NCBI GenBank assembly: GCA_016712535.1 | Contig: JADJQW010000002.1 | Location: forward strand, 496,001-560,000 | DNA: 64,000 nucleotides | From: Flavobacteriales bacterium | GTDB taxonomy: Bacteria; Bacteroidota; Bacteroidia; Flavobacteriales_F; PHOS-HE28 | Direction of reading: 5' to 3' | Shown: one piece after another, positions 24,734 to 32,693 of the stretch | Position numbering within the stretch: the stretch's first letter is position 1 | Layout: every line of letters begins with the position of its first letter | Program-made: the position numbers and the translations under genes | The notes under the pieces: model-generated | What the model saw: only the letters and a program-made list of their open reading frames with translations | The model's database searches: none | What the model was told of the DNA's origin: nothing

Positions 24734-25474
24734 ATGCGCACCAACCATCAAGCGAACAGGACTGCTGCCTTCGGCTTCGGCGGACGGTTCAGCATCGGGC
24801 TGAGCATCGCATTGGCCTTTGTTCTGGTGGCCTTTGAATGGAAGACGACCGCGAGCAGGCCTGAACCGGCCGTATGCGATCTGCTTCCCGAGCCGGTTAC
24901 GCCGGACCAGCCGACCATCCTATGGACGAAACAGAAGCAGGATAACGTGGAGGCTGCCGAACCCAAGCCGCGCATGAAGCGCAACGGGCCGGCTGTCGTT
25001 GGCGAATTGCCGGAGGTCATCGAAGGCAAGGAGGTGCCCGACGGTGCCGGGCCAACCGATCCCGGACCCGTGATCGATGACCCCGGGCCCGCGCCGGTTC
25101 CTTACCGTGAAGAGAAGGTGGAGACCCCGCCGACACCGTGGGACCGTGTGGAGCAGCGACCCTACTTCCGCAAATGCCTCGACGCACGAAGGGCGGATCT
25201 TGATGAATGCACCGAGCGGACGATCGACCTGCACCTGAAGCGGTATTTCGTTGTGCCGGAAGCGATGCGGCGCGAGGAACGCACCACCGTCTCCATCGTG
25301 ATCGACGCGGAAGGCCGCATAGCCAACGTGCTTTGCGTGCCGAAGCCGAGCCCGGCGGTGGCTGCTGAGATCGAGCGGGTGATCCGTGGATTGCCTCCCA
25401 TGAATCCAGCCACGCAGAACGGCCTGCCGGTGCCGGTCGTCTTCCAACTGCCATTCCGCGTTTCGCGCCTCTGA
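24734..25474 (+). CDS. Energy transducer TonB-like protein
   Basis: The 246-residue protein has a short cytoplasmic start, one membrane helix (about residues 19-35), a Pro/Glu-rich periplasmic spacer (residues about 60-140) and a C-terminal TonB-like alpha/beta domain (TVSIVIDAEGRIANVLCVPK, AVAAEIERVIRGLPPM, VPVVFQLPFRV). TonB proteins pass proton-motive energy from ExbBD to outer membrane receptors; ExbBD genes are not in the window. The spacer has an extra Cys pair (CLDARRADLDEC) that could form a disulfide. An upstream in-frame start inside the regulator gene is rejected in favour of the ATG with the GTTGATA leader. Confidence 0.8.
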   Translation: MRTNHQANRTAAFGFGGRFSIGLSIALAFVLVAFEWKTTASRPEPAVCDLLPEPVTPDQPTILWTKQKQDNVEAAEPKPRMKRNGPAVVGELPEVIEGKEVPDGAGPTDPGPVIDDPGPAPVPYREEKVETPPTPWDRVEQRPYFRKCLDARRADLDECTERTIDLHLKRYFVVPEAMRREERTTVSIVIDAEGRIANVLCVPKPSPAVAAEIERVIRGLPPMNPATQNGLPVPVVFQLPFRVSRL

Positions 25475-25541
25475 TCCGCTTCCACGGAAGCCTGTTGCAA
25501 ACCGTGCAGGGCCTGCCGCCGGGTGCATTGGGGGCTGCGGC

Positions 25542-25549
25542 TATCTTCG
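25542..25549 (+). promoter_or_regulatory. -7 box TATCTTCG upstream of the T9SS repeat-domain gene
   Basis: TATCTTCG fits TAnnTTCG; the ATG of the next gene is 48 bases downstream, leaving a 5' leader of about 40 bases. Confidence 0.45.
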
Positions 25550-25597
25550 GCCCGTCGCGGGCGAAGCACGCAAGCGACTGAACCAACAACCCAACGC

Positions 25598-26905
25598 ATG
25601 AAGCACTTGTACCTTTTCGCGGCAGCTGCACTGCTGAGCACCGCCAGCGCCACGGCGCAGAACACCAAGCACCCCAGCGGCGCATCGCCGGAACTGGTGC
25701 AGTTGAAATCAACCCCGCGTTCTACGGATTGGGCCACCGGCCTGCGCGGCGGCGGACCGGCCAACGATGAGTGCGCTGGTGCCATCGCCATGACCGTGAA
25801 TGGCGATTGCGTATCGGTGGACGCCACGCTTGCCGGTGCCACCGAATCGCAGGCGGCATCGCAGTGCAGCGGATTCACATCCTCGGTTGCCAATGACGTG
25901 TGGTTCTCCTTCGTCGCCACATCCACCACCACGGCGATCTCCGTGACCGGCGGCGCTGGCACGACTGATCCGGACACCACCGGCATCGATCCCGTGTTCG
26001 AGCTCTTCAGCGGCGATTGCGGCAGCCTCACCGCCATCGGCTGCGTGGATGCCACGCTTCCTGCCGGCACCACGGAGACCGCGCAGGCAACGACTGTTGT
26101 CGGCACCACCTATTACTACCGCGTCTATTACTGGGCCTACGGTGGCGCACCCACCAATTTCGACTTCACCACCTGCGTGTACGCCGTGACGCTCCCGAAT
26201 CCCCCTGCCAATGATGATTGCGCAGGAGCCACCGTGGTGACGCCTCTCGCGTTCTGCGGCCCGCTGAACTATTCCGGCGTGGGCGCTACCCAGTCTCTGC
26301 CTGGTGTGGTTTGCAACGGGTTCACCGGCAATGCCAACGATGATATCTGGTTCTCCTTCGTCGCCACGCAGACGACGATGACCATTGGTGCTACCGGCGC
26401 CGCTGGACCGGGTGCTGATAACGTGGTATACGATGCCGTGGTGGAGGCTTTCGATGCATGCGGCGGAACATCCATCGGCTGCGCAGACGCCACCCTGAGC
26501 GCTGAAACCGAATCCTTGGAGCTCAGCGGCCTTACCGTGGGCAACACCTACTACTTCCGTGTTTACCACTTTTTCACGCCTGCAGCCGACCCATTTGTTG
26601 TGGCTGTTTGCGTGGTGGAAGGTGGCGGGATCAATATCAGCGTGCCTGAATTGGCTGCCGGGCAGGAGTGGGTGCTCTACCCGAACCCCGCTGCCAACAG
26701 CGTGAGCCTGAGCTACGCCGGTGCGACGGGCATGGGCAGCATCGAGCTCTTCGATGTGAGCGGCCGTCTGGCCTTGGCTCAGCGCGGCACCCTTGCCACC
26801 AACACCACTCAGCAGATCAACGTGGAGGCCCTTGCTCCCGGTGCATACACCGTGCGCGTGACCTTGAACGGCCAGCGCACCGAGCAGCGCTTGGTGATCG
26901 AGTAA
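25598..26905 (+). CDS. T9SS-secreted protein with two tandem homologous domains
   Basis: The 435-residue protein has a signal peptide (about 1-19), two copies of a domain of about 140 residues and a T9SS type A sorting domain (WVLYPNPAANSVSLSY to the end). Each copy starts with PANDxCAGA, has NDVWFSFVAT or NDDIWFSFVAT in the middle and a YYYRVYY or YYFRVYH strand near the end. This is a bacterial pre-peptidase-like beta-sandwich common in Bacteroidota surface proteins and often seen as carbohydrate- or protein-binding. No catalytic site is visible. A strong bidirectional terminator follows. Confidence 0.85.
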   Translation: MKHLYLFAAAALLSTASATAQNTKHPSGASPELVQLKSTPRSTDWATGLRGGGPANDECAGAIAMTVNGDCVSVDATLAGATESQAASQCSGFTSSVANDVWFSFVATSTTTAISVTGGAGTTDPDTTGIDPVFELFSGDCGSLTAIGCVDATLPAGTTETAQATTVVGTTYYYRVYYWAYGGAPTNFDFTTCVYAVTLPNPPANDDCAGATVVTPLAFCGPLNYSGVGATQSLPGVVCNGFTGNANDDIWFSFVATQTTMTIGATGAAGPGADNVVYDAVVEAFDACGGTSIGCADATLSAETESLELSGLTVGNTYYFRVYHFFTPAADPFVVAVCVVEGGGINISVPELAAGQEWVLYPNPAANSVSLSYAGATGMGSIELFDVSGRLALAQRGTLATNTTQQINVEALAPGAYTVRVTLNGQRTEQRLVIE

Positions 26906-26926
26906 TCGGATACGGATTCCGTTTGT

Positions 26927-26957
26927 CGAAGGGCGCTCCATCATGGAGCGCCCTTCG
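26927..26957. terminator. Perfect 13-bp hairpin between convergent genes
   Basis: The stem 26927-26939 pairs with 26945-26957 around a five-base loop. It lies between the rightward T9SS gene and the leftward SDR gene and can serve both. Confidence 0.75.
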
Positions 26958-26975
26958 CGCATTCAGGGCAAGGGG

Positions 26976-27758
26976 TCAGAGGGAGGCCGTGCGCCCGCCA
27001 TCCACAGGCAGGTTGATGCCGTTGATGCACGCACCGGACGGTCCGGCCAGGAATGCCACCGCGAACGCGACCTCTTCGGGCCTGGCGAAACGGCGGAGCG
27101 GTATCTCAGCGCGCATTTCCTCGGATGCGTGCTCCTCGCTGATGCCCTGCTTGGCGGCCTTGTTGCGGATGATCGCTGTGAGGCGGTCGGTCTCGGTGGC
27201 CCCAGGCAGCACGTTGTTCACCGTGATTCCGAATGGCCCGAGCTCATTGGCCATGGTCTTGGCCCAATTGGCCACCGCTGCGCGAATGGCGTTGCTCACG
27301 CCCAGGTTGTGCAGCGGCTGCTTCACGCTTGTGCTGATGATGTTGATGATGCGGCCGTGCCCGCGCTGCTTCATGCCGGGCACCAAGGCGCGAGCAACGG
27401 CCTGGTAAGCGATCAGGTGCTGGCGAAAGGCGGCTTCGAAGGCGATGGTGTCCGCCTCGTGCGCAGGTCCGGGAGCTGGCCCACCGCTGTTGTTCACCAC
27501 GATATCAATCGGTGATTCGGCCGCGCGCGCCGCGATCAGCGAGGCTAGGGTTTCCGTATCGCTCACATCCACGACGATGGAGCGATGCGGCGCATGGGCA
27601 GCGGGCAATTCGCGCAGCAAGGCATCTAATCGCGATTGGTCGCGGGCCACGGCGGTTATGCTCGCGCCAAGACCGGCCAGCACCTGTGCCGAAGCCTTCC
27701 CGATCCCTTGCGAAGCGCCCATCACCAAGGCGTGCTGCCCATCGAGTCTGATATCCAT
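26976..27758 (-). CDS. SDR-fold protein lacking the catalytic Tyr-Lys pair
   Basis: The 260-residue protein has the SDR cofactor motif GASQGIGKA (about residues 14-22), NNSGG and the C-terminal GINLPVDGG. Where classical SDR enzymes have YxxxK it reads GVSNAIRAAVANWAKTMANE, so Tyr is replaced by Ser and Lys by Arg. A BKR-like SDR-like subfamily with the same losses is known and has no assigned reaction. The usual annotation as 3-oxoacyl-ACP reductase would therefore be unsafe. The ATG at 27758 begins directly before the first beta-strand. It is divergent from kbl. Confidence 0.88.
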   Translation of the reverse strand: MDIRLDGQHALVMGASQGIGKASAQVLAGLGASITAVARDQSRLDALLRELPAAHAPHRSIVVDVSDTETLASLIAARAAESPIDIVVNNSGGPAPGPAHEADTIAFEAAFRQHLIAYQAVARALVPGMKQRGHGRIINIISTSVKQPLHNLGVSNAIRAAVANWAKTMANELGPFGITVNNVLPGATETDRLTAIIRNKAAKQGISEEHASEEMRAEIPLRRFARPEEVAFAVAFLAGPSGACINGINLPVDGGRTASL

Positions 27759-27812
27759 GGCGGCAAAGGTGCGGCCGGTAGGCCATTCTTGATCCGCGCT
27801 CATGCGGCCGGT

Positions 27813-27820
27813 TACTTTCG
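27813..27820 (+). promoter_or_regulatory. kbl promoter: -7 box TACTTTCG with -33 TTG
   Basis: TACTTTCG lies 19 bases before the kbl ATG, and TTG at 27789-27791 is 21 bases upstream of it, a spacing that fits the Bacteroidota -33/-7 architecture. This is the best complete promoter in the window. Confidence 0.6.
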
Positions 27821-27839
27821 CCGCCAACACGAAACGAGC

Positions 27840-29033
27840 ATGTACGGCAAGCTGCAAGAGCATCTCCAGAAGGAATTGTCGGCCATTGAGCAGGCCGGCC
27901 TATTCAAGCGCGAGCGCATCATCACCAGCGAGCAGGGTGCTGAAATCACGGTGAATGGACGCACGGTGCTGAACTTCTGCGCCAACAACTACCTCGGGCT
28001 GTCGTCTCATCCGGAGGTGATCGCGGCGGCGCACGCCACCCTTGACGCGCACGGTTACGGCATGAGCAGCGTGCGCTTCATCTGCGGGACGCAGGACATC
28101 CACAAGGAACTGGAAGCGAAGCTGGCGGCCTTCCACGGCACAGAGGATACCATCCTCTACGCGGCCTGCTTCGATGCGAATGGAGGCGTATTCGAGCCAT
28201 TGCTCGGCGAAGAGGATGCCATCATCAGCGATGCGCTCAATCACGCCAGCATCATCGACGGCGTCCGGCTGTGCAAGGCGAAACGTTACCGCTACGCCAA
28301 CAACGACATGGCCGACCTGGAGCAGCAGCTCAAGCAGGCCCGGGCCGATGGCGCACGCCACATCATCATCGTCACCGATGGGGTCTTCAGCATGGACGGT
28401 ATCGTGGCTGACCTCAAAGGCGTTTGCGAACTGGCCGACCGTTACGAGGCGCTCGTGATGGTGGATGAGTGCCATGCGGCGGGCTTCATCGGCAGAACTG
28501 GCCGCGGCAGCGTGGAGCATTGCGGTGTGATGGGCCGCGTGGACATCATCACCGGCACCCTGGGCAAGGCATTAGGGGGGGCCATGGGCGGTTACACCAC
28601 CGGTCGGAAGGAGATCATCGAGATGCTTCGCCAGCGTTCACGGCCCTACCTCTTCAGCAATTCACTGGCGCCATCCATCGTGGGGGCGTCCATCAAGGTG
28701 ATCGACCTGCTCAGCGCGAGCACTGAATTGCGCGATCGGCTTGAAAAGAACGTAGACCGCTTCCGGAACGGCATTGAGGCCTTCGGATTCAAGACGCGTG
28801 GTGCCGGGGCAGCCATCGTCCCTGTGATGCTCGGAGATGCCAGGCTCAGCCAGGTGATGGCCGACAAGCTCCTCGATGAGGGCATCTACGTGATCGGCTT
28901 CTTCTTCCCGGTAGTGCCGAAGGATACCGCACGGATCCGTGTGCAGCTGAGCGCGGCCCACACCGATGCGCACATCGACCGGGCGCTTGCGGCATTCCGG
29001 AAGGTGGGGAAGGAGTTGGGCGTCATTGCCTAA
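27840..29033 (+). CDS. kbl: Glycine C-acetyltransferase (2-amino-3-ketobutyrate CoA ligase)
   Basis: The 397-residue PLP enzyme of the alpha-oxoamine synthase family joins acetyl-CoA and glycine or, in threonine breakdown, cleaves 2-amino-3-ketobutyrate. Signatures are FCANNYLGLSSHPEV, DALNHASIIDGVRLCKAK, the cofactor Asp/His in MVDECHAAGFIGRTGRG and the PLP Lys in ITGTLGKALGGAMGGYTTG. A run of seven G bases near 28575 is in frame. The partner threonine dehydrogenase gene is not adjacent. The start at 27840 gives the standard MYGKLQEHLQKEL beginning. Confidence 0.95.
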   Translation: MYGKLQEHLQKELSAIEQAGLFKRERIITSEQGAEITVNGRTVLNFCANNYLGLSSHPEVIAAAHATLDAHGYGMSSVRFICGTQDIHKELEAKLAAFHGTEDTILYAACFDANGGVFEPLLGEEDAIISDALNHASIIDGVRLCKAKRYRYANNDMADLEQQLKQARADGARHIIIVTDGVFSMDGIVADLKGVCELADRYEALVMVDECHAAGFIGRTGRGSVEHCGVMGRVDIITGTLGKALGGAMGGYTTGRKEIIEMLRQRSRPYLFSNSLAPSIVGASIKVIDLLSASTELRDRLEKNVDRFRNGIEAFGFKTRGAGAAIVPVMLGDARLSQVMADKLLDEGIYVIGFFFPVVPKDTARIRVQLSAAHTDAHIDRALAAFRKVGKELGVIA

Positions 29034-29134
29034 CGGGTCATTGTTGATTCGATGAAGAGCGCAGTGCAGGACCCGATCCGCCGGTCTTCGAACTTTGGCG
29101 CGGTCTTCGTTAACGAAATGCAAAACCCTTGAAT

Positions 29135-29752
29135 ATGCGCTCTTCAAACTTCTCGTTCTGCGCCACGGCCGCGCTCCTCCTCTCCGGTGCTGTTGCATCT
29201 GCGCAATCCTTCGATGTAGGAAGCAATGGAATCAACCTGGGCCTTGGCCTCGGTGGCGGCAGGTACTCCTACATCACGGGTGTCGGCAACTACAGGGTCT
29301 CACCGGCTTTTGTGCTTTCCTACGACCGCGGGATCACCCAGCTCGGCCCCGGCGTGCTCGCCATTGGGGGCATGATCGCCAATCAAACGGTGAAGTACGA
29401 GTACAACTACAGCTCCTTCGGGTACACGTATAACTACGACCGGCGCTGGTCGAACACCTTGGTTGGCGCCCGAGGCACTTGGCATTGGAATGACTGGCAT
29501 GGCAACGACAAGCTTGATCTGTATGCAGGTGTATTCGCCGGTTATAACATCGGGACCTATCGTAACAAGTCGACCAGGACCCTTAACGGAGTGACGACTA
29601 CCTGGGATGATGGATATTCCGCTACCTCAAGTTACCTGAGGAGCGGTGTCTTCGCCGGCTGCCGTTATCTCTTCACGGAGAAGTTCGGCGTTTATGGAGA
29701 GTTGGGCTATGGCATCGCCTATCTGAACGCCGGGGTCACTTTGGTGCTCTGA
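29135..29752 (+). CDS. Outer membrane beta-barrel protein
   Basis: The 205-residue protein has a signal peptide cleaved after VASAQS and a small barrel with alternating strands rich in Tyr/Gly (GGRYSYITGVGNY, YNYDRRWSNTLVGARG, YGELGYGIAYLNAGVTLVL). The C-terminal strand ends in a hydrophobic residue, as barrels do. It resembles generic porin-like OMP families of Bacteroidota; no function can be given. Its ATG at 29135 follows a TTG six bases earlier. Confidence 0.75.
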   Translation: MRSSNFSFCATAALLLSGAVASAQSFDVGSNGINLGLGLGGGRYSYITGVGNYRVSPAFVLSYDRGITQLGPGVLAIGGMIANQTVKYEYNYSSFGYTYNYDRRWSNTLVGARGTWHWNDWHGNDKLDLYAGVFAGYNIGTYRNKSTRTLNGVTTTWDDGYSATSSYLRSGVFAGCRYLFTEKFGVYGELGYGIAYLNAGVTLVL

Positions 29753-29772
29753 CCGGTCGGAAGCTTTTGAGC

Positions 29773-29803
29773 GCAACGGCCACCCTCAATGGGTGGCCGT
29801 TGC
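29773..29803 (+). terminator. 13-bp hairpin terminator after the barrel gene
   Basis: The stem 29773-29785 pairs perfectly with 29791-29803 around TCAAT, followed by GTTTCG. It separates the barrel gene from the ribosomal operon. Confidence 0.7.
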
Positions 29804-29866
29804 GTTTCGCCGCAGGCTGGGTCACCGCCATGGGTATCGATTGTGCTTGCATATCCGCCAAGCCGC

Positions 29867-29874
29867 TATATTCG
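29867..29874 (+). promoter_or_regulatory. -7 box TATATTCG for the rplM operon
   Basis: TATATTCG fits TAnnTTCG; TTG at 29841 or 29847 could be the -33 element. It lies 42 bases before the chosen rplM start. Confidence 0.5.
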
Positions 29875-29915
29875 CAGCCCGTTTTCGGGGAAGTACCCTT
29901 TCAATCCGCACTCAC

Positions 29916-30371
29916 GTGGCATCCACGACCCACACCACCAGCATGGCCAACGAGGCCACCGTGCAGCAAGAATGGCTGCTGGTAGACGCTGAGAACGAAG
30001 TACTTGGACGCTTGGCCAGCAAAGTGGCCATGCTGGTCCGGGGCAAGCACAAGACCACTTTCACACCGCATGTGAACTGCGGCGACCAGGTGATCGTGAT
30101 CAACGCCGATAAGGTGCGCCTGACCGGAACCAAGATGGCCGATAAGGAATACCAGCGCTACAGCCTCTATCCCGGTGGCCAGACCATTGAGAAGGCCAAG
30201 GACCTGAAGGTCCGCAAGCCAGAGGCCCTGCTTGAGAATGCCGTGCGCGGCATGCTCCCCAAGAACCGCTTGGGCCGCCGCCTATTCAGCAACCTGCATG
30301 TCGTGGTGGGCACCGCTCACAAGCACGACGCCCAGAAGCCCCGCACCTTCGACCTGAACACGATCAAGTAA
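29916..30371 (+). CDS. rplM: 50S ribosomal protein L13
   Basis: This is a large-subunit protein of 151 residues. The core reads QEWLLVDAENEVLGRLASKV, GKHKTTFTPHVNCGDQVIVI, YPGGQTIEKAK and VRGMLPKNRLGRRLFSNLHV, then GTAHKHDAQKP. I choose GTG 29916 because the added residues (ending HTTSMANEATV) align with the extra N-terminus that Bacteroidota L13 proteins normally have and give the normal 151-residue length; the ATG at 29943 is the alternative. rpsI follows after one base, as in most bacteria. Confidence 0.95.
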   Translation: MASTTHTTSMANEATVQQEWLLVDAENEVLGRLASKVAMLVRGKHKTTFTPHVNCGDQVIVINADKVRLTGTKMADKEYQRYSLYPGGQTIEKAKDLKVRKPEALLENAVRGMLPKNRLGRRLFSNLHVVVGTAHKHDAQKPRTFDLNTIK

Positions 30372-30372
30372 G

Positions 30373-30759
30373 ATGGCAACCACCAACAGCCTCGGTCGCC
30401 GCAAGACCAGCATCGCCCGCGTGATCCTCGCCGAAGGCAAGGGCACCATCACGGTGAATGGCCGCGACAGCAAGCAGTATTTCCCCATCCTGCTGCAGCA
30501 GTACAAAGTGCAGCAGCCCTTCGCCCTCACCGAGACGGTGGGCAAGTACGATGTGACCGCCACCATCGACGGGGGCGGCATCACCGGCCAGGTGGAGGCC
30601 CTGCGCCTGGGCATCGCCCGTGCATTGGTGAAGATCGATGCCGAGCACAAGCCCAAGCTCAAGGCGCTCGACCTCATGACGCGCGACCCCCGCGAGGTGG
30701 AGCGCAAGAAGTTCGGTCGCAAGAAGGCGCGCAAGCGCTTCCAATTCAGCAAGCGTTAA
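30373..30759 (+). CDS. rpsI: 30S ribosomal protein S9
   Basis: The 128-residue protein has the usual landmarks SLGRRKTSIARVILAEGKG, ITVNGRDSKQYFP, GGGITGQVEALRLGIARAL and the C-terminal tail RKKARKRFQFSKR, which reaches toward the P-site tRNA. It starts one base after the rplM stop and is co-transcribed with it. Confidence 0.97.
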   Translation: MATTNSLGRRKTSIARVILAEGKGTITVNGRDSKQYFPILLQQYKVQQPFALTETVGKYDVTATIDGGGITGQVEALRLGIARALVKIDAEHKPKLKALDLMTRDPREVERKKFGRKKARKRFQFSKR

Positions 30760-30777
30760 GGTCCCTGCGCTTGGTGG

Positions 30778-30803
30778 CCCGCCGTAGCCTTGGCGAAGGC
30801 GGG
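30778..30803 (+). repeat. REP-like palindrome between rpsI and rpsB
   Basis: CCCGCC (30778-30783) pairs with GGCGGG (30798-30803), with an inner GCC/GGC pair around TT. On the minus strand it reads in one frame as Pro-Ala-Phe-Ala-Lys-Ala-Thr-Ala-Gly, a string I recall from spurious ORFs in many unrelated genomes. It could be a mobile REP-like element or a transcription attenuator between the two ribosomal genes. Confidence 0.55.
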
Positions 30804-30903
30804 TTCAGCATCCAATTCAAGAGGACTCGGTTGACCCCGGCTACCCCTTGAATGCCTGCACAACGGGAAAAAGGAAAGTGAACCCAAACAGAACGACGAG
30901 GAC

Positions 30904-31731
30904 ATGGCACGAGTAGAATTCGAGCGCCTGCTGGAGGCCGGCGCGCATTTCGGGCATCTGCGCCGGAAGTGGAACCCGAACATGGCCCCCTATATCTTCG
31001 GGGAGAAGAAGGGCATCCACATCATCGACCTGAACAAGACTTCGGCGAAGCTTGAAGAAGCGGCGAACGCGATGAAGAGCATCGCTCGCGGCGGCAAGAA
31101 GATCCTGTTCGTCGCCACCAAGAAGCAGGCGAAGGACATTGTCGCGAACAAGGTGAAGCCCACGGGCATGCCCTTCGTCACGGAGCGTTGGAGCGGTGGC
31201 ATGCTCACCAACTTCGCCACCATCCGGCGCACCATCAAGAAGATGGCCACCATCGACCGCATGAAGACCGATGGCACCTTCGAGAACATGAGCAAGCGCG
31301 AGCGCCTGCAGGTGATGCGCCAGCGCGAGAAGATGGAGAAGAACCTTGGCTCGGTGGTTGACCTCACCCGCCTGCCCAGCGCCCTTTTCATCGTCGACAT
31401 CGTGAAGGAGCACATCGCTGTGGCCGAGGCCCGCAAGCTGAGCATCCCCACCTTCGCCATCGTGGACACCAACAGCGACCCTACGCTGGTGGATTTCCCG
31501 ATCCCGGCCAACGATGATGCCACCAAGAGCATCGAGCTCATCACCGACGTGATGATCCAGGCCATTAACGAAGGCCTTGAGGAGCGCAAGAACGATAAGA
31601 CCGCAGTGGACGAAGGCGCCGAAGAGGAAGGAGAGGCGTCCGACGCCGTTGAGGGCACGGATGGCGCTCCGGTAGCCGCTGCTGAAGAAGTGGCTCCTGC
31701 CGCAGAATCCGGCACCGACGCAACCGCCTGA
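30904..31731 (+). CDS. rpsB: 30S ribosomal protein S2 with acidic C-terminal extension
   Basis: The 275-residue protein has a standard S2 body: LLEAGAHFGHLRRKWNPNM, YIFGEKKGIHIIDL, FVATKKQAKDIV, WSGGMLTNFATIR, LPSALFIVDI and PTFAIVDTNSDP. After about residue 230 it carries a 45-residue Ala/Glu/Asp-rich tail that many S2 proteins lack but Bacteroidota often have. It is followed by tsf after 62 bases in the classic rpsB-tsf order. Confidence 0.96.
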   Translation: MARVEFERLLEAGAHFGHLRRKWNPNMAPYIFGEKKGIHIIDLNKTSAKLEEAANAMKSIARGGKKILFVATKKQAKDIVANKVKPTGMPFVTERWSGGMLTNFATIRRTIKKMATIDRMKTDGTFENMSKRERLQVMRQREKMEKNLGSVVDLTRLPSALFIVDIVKEHIAVAEARKLSIPTFAIVDTNSDPTLVDFPIPANDDATKSIELITDVMIQAINEGLEERKNDKTAVDEGAEEEGEASDAVEGTDGAPVAAAEEVAPAAESGTDATA

Positions 31732-31793
31732 GGCATCTTGAACCGCACGGGCGGGATTCTCCCGTTCCGACCAATTCCTCCAAAATGAGCACC

Positions 31794-32624
31794 ATGGCTA
31801 TCACCGCCACCGACGTGAACAAGCTGCGCCAGATCACCGGCGCCGGCATGATGGATTGCAAGCAGGCCCTCACCGAGGCCAATGGCGACTTCGATGCGGC
31901 CATTGACATCCTGCGCAAGAAGGGCCAGAAAGTGGCCGCCAAGCGCGCTGATCGCGATGCCTCCGAGGGCCTCGTGATCGCGAAGACCAGCGCCGACGGC
32001 ACCCGTGGCGTGCTGGTCTGCACCAATTGCGAGACCGACTTCGTGGCCAAGAACGCCGACTTCGCCGCCATGGCCGGGCGCATCGCCGACATCGCCTTGG
32101 AGAAGGGCCTCGACAGCATCGATGCGCTGAAGGCCGCTGCTTATGACAGCAACGGCCTTTCCATCGCTGAGAAGCTCATTGAGCAGACCGGCGTGATCGG
32201 CGAGAAGATCGATGTGAGCGCTTGTCATGCGCTCAGCGCGGGCTTCGTGTTCGCGTACAACCACCCCGGCAACAAGGTGGCGAGCCTCGTGGGCCTGAGC
32301 AAGGCAGGCTTCGATGGCGTGGCCAAGGATGTGGCCATGCAGGTGGCCGCCATGGCGCCCATCGCCCTCGATAAGGCCAGCACCCCGCAGAGCGTGATCG
32401 ACAAGGAGATCGAGATCGGCAAGGACCTCGCGATCCAGGAAGGCAAGCCTGCTGACATGGCTGAGAAGATCGCCCTTGGCCGACTGAACAAGTTCTTCAA
32501 GGAGAGCACCCTGCTCGCGCAAGAGTTCATCAAGGACAACAAGCTCAACGTGGAGCAGTACGTGAAGAGCGCCGATAAGGACCTCTCGGTCACCGGCTTC
32601 AAGCGGCACTCGCTCACGATCTGA
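31794..32624 (+). CDS. tsf: Elongation factor Ts
   Basis: The 276-residue guanine-nucleotide exchange factor for EF-Tu begins with VNKLRQITGAGMMDCKQALT (UBA-like domain) and has the TDFVAKN motif in the core region NCETDFVAKNADFAAMAG, plus LVEQ-type and C-terminal coiled segments. The ATG at 31794 matches the usual start; an ATG at 31785 would add three residues. A strong terminator follows the stop. Confidence 0.96.
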   Translation: MAITATDVNKLRQITGAGMMDCKQALTEANGDFDAAIDILRKKGQKVAAKRADRDASEGLVIAKTSADGTRGVLVCTNCETDFVAKNADFAAMAGRIADIALEKGLDSIDALKAAAYDSNGLSIAEKLIEQTGVIGEKIDVSACHALSAGFVFAYNHPGNKVASLVGLSKAGFDGVAKDVAMQVAAMAPIALDKASTPQSVIDKEIEIGKDLAIQEGKPADMAEKIALGRLNKFFKESTLLAQEFIKDNKLNVEQYVKSADKDLSVTGFKRHSLTI

Positions 32625-32644
32625 GCCATTGCAACAACTGATCG

Positions 32645-32670
32645 AAGAGGGAGGCCCGCGCCTCCCTCTT
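32645..32670 (+). terminator. Intrinsic terminator after tsf
   Basis: The stem 32645-32655 pairs with 32660-32670 (11 bp) around CCGC, followed by the U-rich run TTCTTTTCTTT. It is the most canonical terminator in the window and separates tsf from pyrH. Confidence 0.85.
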
Positions 32671-32693
32671 TTCTTTTCTTTGGCCCGCTCATC

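Noticed and set aside
28575..28581. Frameshift at the G7 run in kbl
   Set aside because: The frame is intact through the PLP-lysine motif on both sides of the run.
29773..29803. Integron attC site or CRISPR repeat
   Set aside because: It is a single perfect hairpin without integron core sites or repeat-spacer periodicity; it fits a terminator.
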